Shown piece after piece: positions 1-10,043 of a DNA stretch of 64,000 nucleotides. Numbering within the stretch: the first letter of the stretch is position 1; every line of letters begins with the position of its first letter. The position numbers and the translations under genes were made by a program. Under the pieces are notes generated by a model. That model saw nothing but the letters and a program-made list of their open reading frames with translations. It was not told the origin of the DNA and did no database searches. Where the stretch lies: NCBI RefSeq assembly GCF_000236705.1, contig NC_016599.1, positions 1,612,001 through 1,676,000 on the forward strand, read 5' to 3'. The stretch comes from Owenweeksia hongkongensis DSM 17368 (GTDB lineage: Bacteria; Bacteroidota; Bacteroidia; Flavobacteriales; Schleiferiaceae).

Positions 1-1434
1 ATCTCCGCCTTGCGGCAAAAAGAGCGAGCCAAAAAATACGGCCATCAATAATAAAGGAGTAACGTACATCATTACATATTTAAAGAATACTGGCACTTTC
101 ATATCTGACCCAGAAAGCAACTCTGCCCAGCCTCGTTTCATTCCAAATATCCATGCAAAGAGCACTGCTTCCGCTGTAGCGAAAACCACCAACGACATGG
201 TGCCTGCCCAGTAATCATATTCATTAAAGAAAATTTGGTCCACCACCCCATTGGTCGCTACTTGATAAATTAAAACCGTGGGTAGGCCAAACATTAATAT
301 GATAAGGCCAAAAGACCACGCGGCACTTTTTCTGCTAAAGCTAAATTCATCCTGCATGAAGCCCATCCATGGTGTACCCATAGCTAAGGAAGATGTGATT
401 CCTGCAAAGAATAAAAGTCCAAACCAGAAGACACCTGCGAGATTACTAATGACGCTTCCCCATTGGTCAAACAAATAAGGCATGGTTTGAAACGCCATTC
501 CAAAGCCTGCATTTTCCTTTACCCAATCAATGCCCAAATAACCAGCCGCGATAGGAATTACAATAAGGCTACCGAGAACCACTTCCACAAATTCGTTCAT
601 AAAACCAGCCGATACTGCGTTGAGCGCAATATCATCCTTAGACTTTATATAGGAAGCATAACAATGCACCGTACCCATTCCTACTGAAAGCGTAAAAAAC
701 ATTTGGCCCGCAGCCGCCAACCATACCGTAGGGTTGGAAAGTGAGTCAAACTGTGGTGTCCACAAAAAGTTAAGACCGTCCCACGCATTGGAATCAGGGT
801 GCATGGCCGAAGCTCCATCCGTGCCAAGGGTCAATCCGCGAAAAGCGAGAAAAGCACCAAAAATAAGCAACATGGGCACACCTATTTTGGCGGCACGCTC
901 CACTCCTTTTAGTCCTCTTGATAATATATAGGTATTCAGCGCCAAGCAGATCACATAAAAAACCACCGCTTCATAAGGTATGCCAGTGGTAGATTTACCA
1001 ATAGTAAGATAGGTGTTGAAGAAATCGGCTACGGCTCCCTGCTCCATTCCCGTAAAGGTGCCACTAATGGAATGAAAAACGTAGGACATTGTCCATGACT
1101 CGATGTAACAATAATAGGAAGCAACGGCTATGTTGGTGAAAATACCGAACACGCCAAAGTATTTCCAAAAACGGGCTTTACCCATGGTATCCAATATAAA
1201 TGGAGTACTGTGATTTCCTCCTTTGCCGCCAAAGCGCCCCATGCTCCACTCTATCCAAAGGATTGGGATTCCCATTAAAACAAAGCAAACTAAATATGGA
1301 ATAATGAAGGCGCCACCTCCATTTTGAACAGCTTGAACAGGAAATCGAAGAAAGTTTCCAAGTCCTACGGCATTTCCGGCCATTGCCAAAATCAGCCCTA
1401 TCCTGGAACCCCAGGCTTCTTTATTTGTACTCAT
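1..1434 (-). CDS. Neurotransmitter:sodium symporter (SNF family), partial
   Basis: The gene runs off the left edge; 478 codons are visible and the C-terminus is missing. I translated it by hand from the ATG at 1434. The N-terminus reads WGSRIGLILAMAGNAVGLGN followed by FLRFPVQAVQNGGGAFIIPY, the classic first-helix sodium-binding signature of LeuT-fold SNF transporters, with a GG-x-x-F-I-P-Y continuation. Many further hydrophobic helices follow. The family takes up amino acids or other small amines across the inner membrane using the sodium gradient; the substrate cannot be read from the sequence. It is divergent from the AGCS symporter at 1575, so two sodium-coupled transporters share a 140-base spacer. 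Confidence 0.93.
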   Translation of the reverse strand, partial: MSTNKEAWGSRIGLILAMAGNAVGLGNFLRFPVQAVQNGGGAFIIPYLVCFVLMGIPILWIEWSMGRFGGKGGNHSTPFILDTMGKARFWKYFGVFGIFTNIAVASYYCYIESWTMSYVFHSISGTFTGMEQGAVADFFNTYLTIGKSTTGIPYEAVVFYVICLALNTYILSRGLKGVERAAKIGVPMLLIFGAFLAFRGLTLGTDGASAMHPDSNAWDGLNFLWTPQFDSLSNPTVWLAAAGQMFFTLSVGMGTVHCYASYIKSKDDIALNAVSAGFMNEFVEVVLGSLIVIPIAAGYLGIDWVKENAGFGMAFQTMPYLFDQWGSVISNLAGVFWFGLLFFAGITSSLAMGTPWMGFMQDEFSFSRKSAAWSFGLIILMFGLPTVLIYQVATNGVVDQIFFNEYDYWAGTMSLVVFATAEAVLFAWIFGMKRGWAELLSGSDMKVPVFFKYVMMYVTPLLLMAVFFGSLFLPQGGD

Positions 1435-1574
1435 CAGCGGTATATAAGGTCTTTAGTTAAAAAGTAAACCGCATTAAATATATAAATATAAGCACCTCCA
1501 AAATAGCTTGTTGACATCTTAAATTTGCCATAGCGGTATATTTTTAAGAACATTGCAAACTTTCAAAAACCAAA

Positions 1575-3389
1575 ATGCACAAAATGCGTAAAGCAATACC
1601 GCTGTTATCATTTCTATTTCTTAGCCTATTAAATCTTCAAGCGCAAAACCCTCCCCTTGTTATTGAAGACCTCAAAATCGACAACGTAAGCAATCAAATC
1701 AATGATGCTACTGCCGAAATTGATGTAAAAGGCGGAACACCTCCTTATAGATATTATTGGTCAAAAACCAGTACTGACACCAATGCCAGCAAAAGCAATG
1801 GCTTGACAGAAGGCATTTCGCATTCAGTTACCGTACGCGATGCTGTCGGCACAGAACTAAGCCGTGAATTTGAAGTTGAGTCAGAATCTGTTGCCGAAAC
1901 TTTTAATGGAACATTCAAACCAATAGTGGATGTGTTTGCATCGGTAATTTTTTGGGACCCATTCTATGCAATGGGGATGTATGATAATAAAGTGTACACT
2001 GACGATGGTCAAGTTGTAAAAAATCCAAATGGAACTGTACGCACCAATCAAATTCCATTTATTGTAATCTGGTTGATTTTTGGCGCACTGTTTTTCACCA
2101 TCCGAATGGGCTTTATCAACTTTTGGGGATGGCGCCACTCCATTGCCTTGGTTCGAGGAAAATTTGACGAAGATGATGCACCGGGTGAAGTAACTCACTT
2201 TCAAGCTTTGGCTACAGCCGTAAGTGCTACCGTAGGACTTGGAAATATTGCGGGTGTTGCCGTAGCAATTTCTGTAGGTGGCCCTGGAGCTACTTTTTGG
2301 CTGGTTCTTGCCGGATTACTCGGTATGGCTTCCAAATTTACAGAGTGTACACTTGGAGTAAAATACCGTGACATTGGCGCTGACGGTGTAGTAGAAGGTG
2401 GCCCAATGCGCTACTTACGTAAAGGACTTGCAGCTAGAAACATGGGCGGACTTGGTAAAGTATTGGCCGTAGTTTTTGCAATTCTTGCTATCGGTGCCAG
2501 CTTTGGTGGTGGTAATATGTTTCAGGCCAATCAGGCGTATGAGCAGCTTTCCAGCCAATTTCCAATGCTACAAGGTATGGGTCCATACTTCGGTGTTTTC
2601 TTAGCTGTTTTGGTGGGAGTTGTTATCCTTGGTGGAATTCAAAGTATTGCTAAGGTTACTGAAAAAATTGTTCCTTTTATGGCTGGTCTTTACGTGTTAG
2701 CAGCTTTAATTATTGTTTTCAAAAACATTGGAAATGTAGGTCATGCCTTCACCCTTATTATTGATGGCGCTTTTGCTCCATCTGCCATGCTTGGTGGATT
2801 TATCGGAGTTTTGGTTCAAGGGTTTAGAAGAGCGGCATTCTCTAACGAAGCTGGTGTAGGTTCTGCCGCCATCGCTCACTCTGCCGCAAAAACCAAGCAT
2901 CCTGTAAGCGAAGGTTTCGTTGCACTTTTAGAACCATTTATCGATACTGTAGTAGTTTGTACTCTTACCGCTTTGGTTTTAATTTTTACCGGCTTCTACC
3001 AGGATGACGGTATGGGTGGCGCACAATTGACATCACAAGCTTTTGGTAGCGTTATCAGTTGGTTCCCCTACGTGCTTGTGTTGGCTATTTTCCTTTTTGC
3101 CTTCTCTACCATGATTAGCTGGAGCTATTACGGTTTGCGTGCATGGACTTTCCTATTCGGACGTAGCAAGGTTACCGAAATCGTATACAAATTGATTTTC
3201 CTTGTATTTATCGTAATTGGTTCATCTGTAAGTTTAGGAGCCGTACTCGACTTTTCAGATATGATGATACTCGCCATGGCTTTGCCTAACATTATCGGTC
3301 TACTGCTCCTTAGCGGAGAAGTTCGCTCCGACCTGAAATCCTACTGGAAAAAGTTTAAAAACGGAGAAATCCTGGAAACGAAGAAATAA
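1575..3389 (+). CDS. Alanine/glycine:cation symporter (AGCS family) with N-terminal Ig-like extension
   Basis: The core, from about residue 115 to 604, is an AGCS/AlsT sodium:amino-acid symporter: motifs ALATAVSATVGLGNIAGVAVA, GGPGATFW, KFTECTLGVKYRD and FRRAAFSNEAGVGSAAIAHSA are family hallmarks. It sits in the inner membrane and imports alanine or glycine with sodium. Unusually, it begins with a signal peptide (to about residue 24, ending LQAQ) and an 80-residue segment resembling a SprB/PKD-like beta-sandwich repeat (GGTPPYRYYWS ... SHSVTVRDA). That segment would lie in the periplasm. An alternative start is M4 at 1584. A terminator follows directly. Confidence 0.93.
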   Translation: MHKMRKAIPLLSFLFLSLLNLQAQNPPLVIEDLKIDNVSNQINDATAEIDVKGGTPPYRYYWSKTSTDTNASKSNGLTEGISHSVTVRDAVGTELSREFEVESESVAETFNGTFKPIVDVFASVIFWDPFYAMGMYDNKVYTDDGQVVKNPNGTVRTNQIPFIVIWLIFGALFFTIRMGFINFWGWRHSIALVRGKFDEDDAPGEVTHFQALATAVSATVGLGNIAGVAVAISVGGPGATFWLVLAGLLGMASKFTECTLGVKYRDIGADGVVEGGPMRYLRKGLAARNMGGLGKVLAVVFAILAIGASFGGGNMFQANQAYEQLSSQFPMLQGMGPYFGVFLAVLVGVVILGGIQSIAKVTEKIVPFMAGLYVLAALIIVFKNIGNVGHAFTLIIDGAFAPSAMLGGFIGVLVQGFRRAAFSNEAGVGSAAIAHSAAKTKHPVSEGFVALLEPFIDTVVVCTLTALVLIFTGFYQDDGMGGAQLTSQAFGSVISWFPYVLVLAIFLFAFSTMISWSYYGLRAWTFLFGRSKVTEIVYKLIFLVFIVIGSSVSLGAVLDFSDMMILAMALPNIIGLLLLSGEVRSDLKSYWKKFKNGEILETKK

Positions 3390-3393
3390 ATGA

Positions 3394-3419
3394 AAGCCCT
3401 GTGAGAACAGGGCTTTTTT
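3394..3419 (+). terminator. Rho-independent terminator after the AGCS symporter
   Basis: Nine-base stem AAGCCCTGT / ACAGGGCTT with a four-base loop, followed by a run of T. It starts five bases after the stop codon. Confidence 0.9.
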
Positions 3420-3473
3420 GATTTTACTCAAGCTTCTTTTAACTATTCAACTCATATCATTGGGCATAGTTCA

Positions 3474-3481
3474 TACTTTTG
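3474..3481 (+). promoter_or_regulatory. Bacteroidota -7 element (TACTTTTG) for the ABC exporter
   Basis: TACTTTTG fits TAnnTTTG. Its terminal TTG could be misread as a start codon in frame with the ABC gene; the first ATG is at 3503, about 15 bases past the expected transcription start. Confidence 0.65.
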
Positions 3482-3502
3482 CACCCCATTTGGAAGACCG
3501 CA

Positions 3503-5278
3503 ATGAAGACAGAAGAAAAGAAAGCTCGCATGAGCAAAGACACTCTTAAGAAGTCACTTAAGCTCTATAAATACATAAAACCTTACCGCGGTGAATTTGC
3601 TGTTGGATTAGTATTCCTTTTGCTTTCGAGTTTGGCCAACCTGGCTTTCCCAAAGTACTTGGGTGAGCTTGTAGATGCTACCAATAGCGATAGCATCGTT
3701 GAAAACATCCAGCAGATTTCCCTTATACTTATCGGGATTCTAATTATTCAGGCCATTGTGTCTTTCTTTCGCGTAGTCCTGTTTGTAAACGTTACCGAAA
3801 AAACTTTGGCCTCTTTGCGCCAAGCTACCTATACACACCTTATAAAGTTGCCCATCACCTTTTTCAATCAAAAGCGTGTAGGTGAATTGAACAGCCGCAT
3901 TTCTTCTGACATTTCACTTTTACAGGAAACCTTCACTACCACTTTGGCGGAATTCATTCGTCAATTGGTGATAATTTTTGGAGGTATTGCCATCTTGCTT
4001 TACACCTCTCCACAGCTTACACTTTTCATGCTAGCCGTAGTTCCGGTAGTCGTGGTATTGGCCATTTTCTTCGGTCGTTTTATCCGTAAGTTTTCTAAAA
4101 TGGCGCAGCAGCAAGTAGCGGAATCCAATACGATTGTGGAGGAAACTTTGCAGGGAATTTTTAATGTGAAGGCTTTCGCCAATGAGTTTTTAGAAATAGC
4201 CAGATACCGCACCAAGACTAAAGAAGTAGCCCAAACTGGAATGAAAGGCGGCAAGTATCGCGGGGCTTTCAGTTCATTTATAATATTAGGAATGTTTGGT
4301 GCTATCGTTGCCGTAATCTGGCAAGGTGTGAATCTTATCGCTCAAGGCGAATTACAAACCGGAGAGCTTTTCAGCTTTGTGATTTACTCAGGGTTTATTG
4401 GAGCTTCTATTGGTGGGTTTGCCAATGTGTATGCTAGCATCCAAAAAGCACTTGGAGCTACCGAAGAGCTGATGGAAATTTTGGAAGAGCCTACCGAAGA
4501 TCTTCAGGAAGAAGAAACAAAGTCGGAGTTGCAAAACTTTTCCGGTAAGGTTACTTTCAAAAACTTGTCTTTCACCTACCCCAATAGGAAAGACATTCCT
4601 GTATTAAAGGAAATCAACTTTAAAGCTTTACCCGGTCAGCAAATTGCTTTGGTAGGACCGAGTGGAGCCGGAAAGTCTACCATGGTATCTTTGATTCTAC
4701 GTTTTTACAACCCTACTTCTGGTCATTTACTTTTTGATGATAAGGATGCCACTGAATATGGACTGAGCGAACTGCGTAACCAAATGGCGGTCGTACCTCA
4801 GGACGTTTTCCTTTTTGGCGGAAGCATACGCGAAAACATTGCTTATGGTAAGCCCGATGCCTCGGAAGAAGAAATTATAGAAGCGGCCAAAAAAGCCAAT
4901 GCCTGGGAATTTATTCAAGACTTCCCCGAGAAGTTAGACACCTTGGTTGGCGAACGTGGCGTTCAGCTTTCAGGAGGTCAGCGCCAGCGCGTGGCCATTG
5001 CCCGTGCGGTTCTCAAAAATCCAAAGATTCTTATTTTGGATGAAGCTACCTCAGCACTAGATTCAGAATCAGAAAGATTAGTGCAAGATGCGCTTGACAA
5101 ACTTATGATTGGCCGTACATCTATTGTGATTGCTCACCGCCTCGCCACCGTACGTCAGGCAGATGCCATAGTAGTTCTTGAAAAAGGCCAGGTAAAAGAA
5201 ATTGGAACGCACGAGGAATTGCTCAATATCGAAGAGGGAATTTATCGTAATCTCAGCCAGCTTCAGTTTACCACCTGA
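3503..5278 (+). CDS. ABC transporter, fused permease and ATPase (MsbA/ABCB-like exporter)
   Basis: A 591-residue half-transporter. The N-terminal two-thirds hold six membrane helices of an exporter-type (ABC_membrane) domain. The C-terminal third is the nucleotide-binding domain with Walker A GPSGAGKST, Q-loop region VPQDVFLFGGSI, signature LSGGQRQR, Walker B ILILDEATSALD and the switch histidine in IAHRL. It should work as a homodimer in the inner membrane; lipids such as lipid A or drugs are possible substrates, and sequence alone does not decide. I chose the ATG at 3503 because the longer frame starts inside the -7 promoter element; the ATG at 3530 is also possible. Confidence 0.93.
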   Translation: MKTEEKKARMSKDTLKKSLKLYKYIKPYRGEFAVGLVFLLLSSLANLAFPKYLGELVDATNSDSIVENIQQISLILIGILIIQAIVSFFRVVLFVNVTEKTLASLRQATYTHLIKLPITFFNQKRVGELNSRISSDISLLQETFTTTLAEFIRQLVIIFGGIAILLYTSPQLTLFMLAVVPVVVVLAIFFGRFIRKFSKMAQQQVAESNTIVEETLQGIFNVKAFANEFLEIARYRTKTKEVAQTGMKGGKYRGAFSSFIILGMFGAIVAVIWQGVNLIAQGELQTGELFSFVIYSGFIGASIGGFANVYASIQKALGATEELMEILEEPTEDLQEEETKSELQNFSGKVTFKNLSFTYPNRKDIPVLKEINFKALPGQQIALVGPSGAGKSTMVSLILRFYNPTSGHLLFDDKDATEYGLSELRNQMAVVPQDVFLFGGSIRENIAYGKPDASEEEIIEAAKKANAWEFIQDFPEKLDTLVGERGVQLSGGQRQRVAIARAVLKNPKILILDEATSALDSESERLVQDALDKLMIGRTSIVIAHRLATVRQADAIVVLEKGQVKEIGTHEELLNIEEGIYRNLSQLQFTT

Positions 5279-5340
5279 TACTCACCATCAATAGTTAAAA
5301 ACTTGGTTCACATGTATACGATGTGCACTGTATCGCTGTT

Positions 5341-5348
5341 TATATTTG
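5341..5348 (+). promoter_or_regulatory. -7 element (TATATTTG) for the DivIC/FtsB gene
   Basis: TATATTTG matches TAnnTTTG and lies 28 bases before the ATG at 5376. The in-frame TTG within it is a false start. Confidence 0.65.
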
Positions 5349-5375
5349 AAAAAGTTGAAACAGGCAATTGCCCCT

Positions 5376-5705
5376 ATGAAAAAGCTCCGCGCCAAAATTG
5401 ATAAAATAAAACAGACCCGATGGTTTGCTATCGCCAGCAACAAGTTTGTACTGGCCACAGTTGGTTTTATCATTTGGATGCTCTTTCTGGATGTCAACTC
5501 CTATTTAATTCACCATGAACTAAATGTGGAAATTGATGAACTGGAGCAAAGTATTGAGTACTACGAAGCCGAAATAAGCCGTGATAAAAAGCAACTTGAA
5601 GAACTTACTTCCGACCCCGAAAAGCTTGAAAAATTTGCCCGCGAGCAATACTGGATGAAAAAGAAAGGTGAAGAGATTTACTTAGTAGAAGAAGTGGAGG
5701 AGTAA
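5376..5705 (+). CDS. Septum formation initiator DivIC/FtsB-like protein
   Basis: 109 residues: a short basic cytoplasmic tail, one membrane helix (FVLATVGFIIWMLFLDVNSYLI) and a periplasmic coiled coil rich in E, L and K, ending in DPEKLEKFAREQYWMKKKGEEIY. The last motif is the conserved C-terminal part of the DivIC/FtsB family, which forms the FtsQLB divisome complex with FtsL and FtsQ/DivIB. Size and topology are typical. The next gene is unrelated, so it is probably monocistronic, transcribed from the TATATTTG promoter just upstream. The name rests on family motifs. Confidence 0.85.
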   Translation: MKKLRAKIDKIKQTRWFAIASNKFVLATVGFIIWMLFLDVNSYLIHHELNVEIDELEQSIEYYEAEISRDKKQLEELTSDPEKLEKFAREQYWMKKKGEEIYLVEEVEE

Positions 5706-5859
5706 TTCGGAATCGGGAGTATGGAGCTGGGGGGTTTGGCTTGTAAATTAAAACTATGATTTATCATCCTGAGTAGGTCTTGAGGCACGAAAGAAAGTAT
5801 CAACTTGCCCGTTAAATGGCGGGGAAGGGTGTTTGGAACATAAAAATAACCCCATCAAT

Positions 5860-6387
5860 ATGCGACTACTATTTACACTCTCTCTTATTCTTACCCTTTC
5901 GGGAATTGGATTTGCTCAACCGCAAAACACCCTTGAGCAGCGAATCAAATACCTTAATTCTATTTACAACACCTACAAGGCCATCAATTTTTATGAAGAT
6001 TCTGTAATGGTGGTTTCCGGATTTCGTTCAGAAGAGCATCTTGCTGCAATTGATTCTTTAAAGCAAGTGGATGTTGTCCTTACACACCGAATTGACACTT
6101 ATCTCAACACATACGGTTATCCCGAAAAGGAGCTTTATGGAGAAACAGCTAATCAAACCCCACTGCTCATTTTACAGCAGAGTGCCTTGTACGATGTAAG
6201 AAAGTCTCAAACCAAATGTCTTTATAAAGCCTATAAAAAAGATGACTTGGAGTTAAGCAGACTTATTGGTTTTTTAGAAAGCGAATACGAATATCGTTTT
6301 CAAAAAACGTATCAATCTTACCTTCAAGACGAACCACGCCTGAAAGATCTAATGACCGCTTTGGAAGTCAAGCCAAGCAAACTATAG
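5860..6387 (+). CDS. Secreted protein of unknown function
   Basis: 175 residues starting at ATG 5860, chosen because it gives a clean signal peptide (MRLLFTLSLILTLSGIGFAQ) ending at an A-Q cleavage site. The mature part is mixed-charge and predicted helical, with no motif I recognise. It lies between divIC and the methylmalonyl-CoA mutase genes with separate spacers on both sides. The 150-base spacer in front contains ATCCTGAGTAGGTCTTGAGG, which looks like a decayed dispersed repeat. Probably periplasmic; function unknown. Confidence 0.7.
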   Translation: MRLLFTLSLILTLSGIGFAQPQNTLEQRIKYLNSIYNTYKAINFYEDSVMVVSGFRSEEHLAAIDSLKQVDVVLTHRIDTYLNTYGYPEKELYGETANQTPLLILQQSALYDVRKSQTKCLYKAYKKDDLELSRLIGFLESEYEYRFQKTYQSYLQDEPRLKDLMTALEVKPSKL

Positions 6388-6445
6388 AGGATTCGTGGCT
6401 TTATCCCCTATTTTTATGACCTTTGCGCAAAAGGCATAAGGATAC

Positions 6446-7807
6446 ATGGCAAATACAAATCTGTTTGAGGGCTTCAGCCCCACTACCCCCGATGAGTGGA
6501 AAGCTCAAATTGAAAAAGACCTTCGCGGCAAAAGTTTTGACACCCTCCTATCTCCCACGCTTGATGGGATTACGATAGAACCATTTTATCACCGTGCACA
6601 AACTGAGGTTTCCGGTCAGCCCTTTAAGGCTATGGCCAAATGGGACATAGTACAAGAGCTATTGGTAGAAGATGCCAAAGCTGCCAATAAGCTTGCGCTG
6701 GATCACCTTAACCGCGGAGCAACTTCATTACTATTTTATTGCAATGCAGATGTAGATCTAAATCAGCTTTTGGACGGTATTCAAATTGAGTATATCCGCA
6801 CCAACTTTGTGGTAGAAGGTGATGCTTTGGCTTTAGCCGAAAGTTTTAAAAAGCTTATTTCTGCAAGGGGACTAAAAAAAATTGAGATTGCCGGATCCGT
6901 AAATATAGACTGTCTCGAAAGCATTGCCCGCACGGGAAATTGGCTAGATAGCGAATCAAATGATTTTGATCGTATAAAAAAGCTAAACGAAGCTTTACCA
7001 GAAAACATAAAAGGTACTTGCATTAATACGAATCTTTTTGCCAACGCTGGTGCTTCATTAAGTCAGCAGTTGGGAATCTCTCTTTCTATGATGTATGAAT
7101 ACATTCATCGATTAGAATTAAAAAGCACACAGCCTTTTTGGATCAACTTTGCCATAGGTTCGGATTATTTTGGAGAAATAGCAAAACTACGCGCCTTCCG
7201 TAGATTGTTTACCCAACTGAGCCAAGAGCTGGGCTTACCTCAAGAGGAAGCTTTCATTTATGCCGAAACAGCCTTCCGCAACAAAACTATTCTTGACGCT
7301 TATAATAATATGATTCGCACCACCAGCGAAAGTATGGCTGCGGCTATTGGCGGGGCAAATGAAATTTCTGTAAAAGGATTCAATCACACTTTTAAAGAAC
7401 CTGACTTTTTTGGAGAGAGAGTTGCCAAAAACCAACAAAGTATGTTGGAGCATGAAAGCCACGTGAATGCTGTAAATGATATTTCGAAAGGTTCCTACTT
7501 TATTGAAAACCTTACTGAAGAGCTAGCGGAAAAAGGTTGGGCATTTTTCAAAGAAATTGAAAAGCAAGGAGGCTATGTAGAAGCCATGAAAAATGGTTGG
7601 CTACAAGAGCAAGTTGAGCTTTTCGCGGAAGCGGAACAAAAAGCATTTGATGCTCAGGAAACCGTTTTGATTGGGGCTAACAAACACGCCAAGAAAGATG
7701 AAAACCTGAAAGAGATCATTGAATATGGAATGTTTACTGCGAAGGATAAAGACACGGAGATAAAAAGAATTGTGCCGAGAAGGTTGTCGGAAAAACTCGA
7801 GTCCTAA
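6446..7807 (+). CDS. mutA: Methylmalonyl-CoA mutase, small (beta) subunit
   Basis: 453 residues of the mutase TIM-barrel domain (N-terminal LFEGFSPTTPDEWKAQIEKDL; GGANEISVKGFN near the barrel end). It pairs with the large subunit just downstream to interconvert succinyl-CoA and methylmalonyl-CoA. The small subunit is catalytically inactive in this family. It is shorter than the roughly 620-residue small subunits of some bacteria because it has no degenerate B12-binding domain at the C-terminus; no DxHxxG motif is present. The 71-base spacer to mutB carries a short GAGCGGAGTCGAGG dispersed-repeat remnant. Co-transcription with mutB is very likely. Confidence 0.93.
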   Translation: MANTNLFEGFSPTTPDEWKAQIEKDLRGKSFDTLLSPTLDGITIEPFYHRAQTEVSGQPFKAMAKWDIVQELLVEDAKAANKLALDHLNRGATSLLFYCNADVDLNQLLDGIQIEYIRTNFVVEGDALALAESFKKLISARGLKKIEIAGSVNIDCLESIARTGNWLDSESNDFDRIKKLNEALPENIKGTCINTNLFANAGASLSQQLGISLSMMYEYIHRLELKSTQPFWINFAIGSDYFGEIAKLRAFRRLFTQLSQELGLPQEEAFIYAETAFRNKTILDAYNNMIRTTSESMAAAIGGANEISVKGFNHTFKEPDFFGERVAKNQQSMLEHESHVNAVNDISKGSYFIENLTEELAEKGWAFFKEIEKQGGYVEAMKNGWLQEQVELFAEAEQKAFDAQETVLIGANKHAKKDENLKEIIEYGMFTAKDKDTEIKRIVPRRLSEKLES

Positions 7808-7878
7808 AGCTACAAGCTTAGAGCAAAACTACCGTACATTGACTGTCCGAGCGGAGTCGAGGACCAATTAAACACATT

Positions 7879-10008
7879 ATGAAAAGACACGATTTTCAAA
7901 ATACAAACTATTCCAAATCACAGGCTCAGGAAACTAAGTCCAGTGCTACGTGGAATACCCCAGAAGAAATTAAAGTTCCAAATCAATTCTCCAAGGTAGA
8001 CTTCGGAAAACTTACCCACCTGGACTATGTAGCCGGTTTACCGCCATACCTGCGTGGTCCCTACTCCACCATGTACGTTAGCCGCCCTTGGACCATCCGC
8101 CAGTACGCGGGCTTTTCAACAGCCGAGGAGAGTAATGCTTTTTACAGACGAAATCTGGCTGCCGGCCAAAAAGGACTTTCTGTAGCTTTTGACTTGGCCA
8201 CACACCGTGGTTATGATTCCGACCATGAGCGCGTGGTGGGTGATGTGGGAAAGGCAGGTGTTGCCATCGACTCTGTGGAGGATATGAAGATTCTCTTTGA
8301 TCAGATTCCTCTGGATGAAATGTCAGTATCGATGACCATGAATGGTGCTGTGATTCCAATTATGGCATTTTACATTGTTGCTGCTGAGGAGCAAGGAGTT
8401 TCTCCTGAAAAACTTTCTGGAACCATCCAGAATGATATTCTGAAGGAATTTATGGTGCGGAATACTTATATCTACCCACCACTTCCTTCCATGCGCATTG
8501 TGGCTGATATTTTTGAGTACACAAAAAACAATATGCCGCGCTTCAATAGTATTTCTATTTCGGGATACCACATGCATGAAGCTGGTGCTACAGCAGATAT
8601 TGAACTAGCTTACACCCTTGCCGATGGAATGGAATATATCCGCACAGGAATGCAAGCTGGTTTAGATATTGACGACTTCGCTCCTCGCCTTTCCTTCTTT
8701 TGGGGAATTGGGATGAACCATTTTATGGAAATCGCCAAAATGCGTGCTGCACGCATGCTGTGGGCCAAAATTGTAAAAAGCCTTGGTGCTAAAAATCCAA
8801 AGTCGATGGCTTTGAGGACGCACTCACAAACTTCTGGATACAGTCTTACAGAGCAAGATCCATTTAACAATGTAGCTCGCACCACTATCGAAGCTATGGC
8901 TGCTGTTTTTGGTGGAACACAATCGCTGCACACCAACTCACTTGACGAAGCCATCGCACTTCCCACAGATTTTTCTGCGCGTATTGCTCGAAACACACAA
9001 CTTATTATTCAGGAAGAGCTTGGCGTAACCCGCACCGTAGACCCTTGGGGTGGTTCTTATTATGTAGAATACCTCACCGATCAATTGGTAGAAAAAGCAT
9101 GGAAGCTGATTGAAGAAGTGGAAGAACTTGGTGGCATGGCAAAAGCTATTGAAACCGGTGTCCCTAAAATGCGTATTGAAGAAGCTGCGGCCAAAAAGCA
9201 GGCCCGTATAGATTCTGGTAAAGAATGGATTATTGGTGTAAATGCTTATAAAAACGAGAAAGACGAAGAGATAGAACTACTTGAGGTAGACAATGCTGTG
9301 GTTCGTCAAAAGCAAATTGAAAGACTGGAAAGCATTCGTTCTACGCGTGATCAACAAAAAGTGGACGCAAACCTGAAAGCTATCACTGAGGCTGCCAAAA
9401 GTGGTGAAGGAAATCTTTTAGCTTTAGCTGTAGAAGCAGCTCGTCATAGAGCCACGCTTGGCGAAATAAGCCTGGCTATGGAAAAAGCTTTTGACCGCTA
9501 CACCGCCACTATCCGTTCTATTTCTGGTGTATATTCCAATGAAATGAAGAAAGACGAAAAGTTTGAAAAGGCGCAACAACTAGCCGATAAATTTGAAGCA
9601 GTAGAAGGAAGGCGCCCTAGAATTATGATTGCCAAAATGGGACAAGATGGCCATGACCGTGGTGCTAAAGTAGTAGCTACTTCTTTTGCTGACCTTGGCT
9701 TTGATGTAGACATAGGGCCCCTTTTCCAAACTCCGGCAGAAGCAGCCAAGCAAGCCATAGAAAATGATGTGCATTTATTGGGTGTTTCATCACTCGCTGC
9801 CGGCCACAAAACTTTGGTACCTCAGGTTATTGATGAATTAAAAAAACAAGGAAGAGAAGATATTTTGGTGATTGCAGGAGGAGTAATTCCTCAAAACGAT
9901 TACAAGTATCTTTTTGAGGCAGGAGTAGTTGGCGTCTTCGGTCCAGGAACTGTTATTGCTGAGGCTGCTGCTCGAATTTTGGAGGTAATGATTGAGGGGA
10001 GAAATTAG
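7879..10008 (+). CDS. mutB: Methylmalonyl-CoA mutase, large (alpha) subunit
   Basis: 709 residues. The N-terminal catalytic barrel includes the substrate-site segment [18 protein letters not shown]. The C-terminal cobalamin-binding domain has [13 protein letters not shown] with the axial ligand His592, then [12 protein letters not shown] and [11 protein letters not shown]. The enzyme uses adenosylcobalamin to isomerise methylmalonyl-CoA and succinyl-CoA in propionate, valine and isoleucine breakdown. The partner chaperone MeaB lies 1.5 kb downstream on the same strand. Length and motifs are full and intact. Methylmalonyl-CoA epimerase and propionyl-CoA carboxylase are not in this window. Confidence 0.97.
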   Translation: MKRHDFQNTNYSKSQAQETKSSATWNTPEEIKVPNQFSKVDFGKLTHLDYVAGLPPYLRGPYSTMYVSRPWTIRQYAGFSTAEESNAFYRRNLAAGQKGLSVAFDLATHRGYDSDHERVVGDVGKAGVAIDSVEDMKILFDQIPLDEMSVSMTMNGAVIPIMAFYIVAAEEQGVSPEKLSGTIQNDILKEFMVRNTYIYPPLPSMRIVADIFEYTKNNMPRFNSISISGYHMHEAGATADIELAYTLADGMEYIRTGMQAGLDIDDFAPRLSFFWGIGMNHFMEIAKMRAARMLWAKIVKSLGAKNPKSMALRTHSQTSGYSLTEQDPFNNVARTTIEAMAAVFGGTQSLHTNSLDEAIALPTDFSARIARNTQLIIQEELGVTRTVDPWGGSYYVEYLTDQLVEKAWKLIEEVEELGGMAKAIETGVPKMRIEEAAAKKQARIDSGKEWIIGVNAYKNEKDEEIELLEVDNAVVRQKQIERLESIRSTRDQQKVDANLKAITEAAKSGEGNLLALAVEAARHRATLGEISLAMEKAFDRYTATIRSISGVYSNEMKKDEKFEKAQQLADKFEAVEGRRPRIMIAKMGQDGHDRGAKVVATSFADLGFDVDIGPLFQTPAEAAKQAIENDVHLLGVSSLAAGHKTLVPQVIDELKKQGREDILVIAGGVIPQNDYKYLFEAGVVGVFGPGTVIAEAAARILEVMIEGRN

Positions 10009-10043
10009 TATATTTATAAAGAGAACATTAAAGCTTCCCTATA

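Noticed and set aside
7808-7878. GAGCGGAGTCGAGG in the mutA-mutB spacer as a regulatory site
   Set aside because: It resembles dispersed repeat debris common in Bacteroidota spacers, and I see no symmetrical structure or second copy here to support a function.
8078-8996. Minus-strand open frames inside mutB
   Set aside because: They are frame shadows of a strongly conserved enzyme gene and show no motif, promoter or signal of their own.
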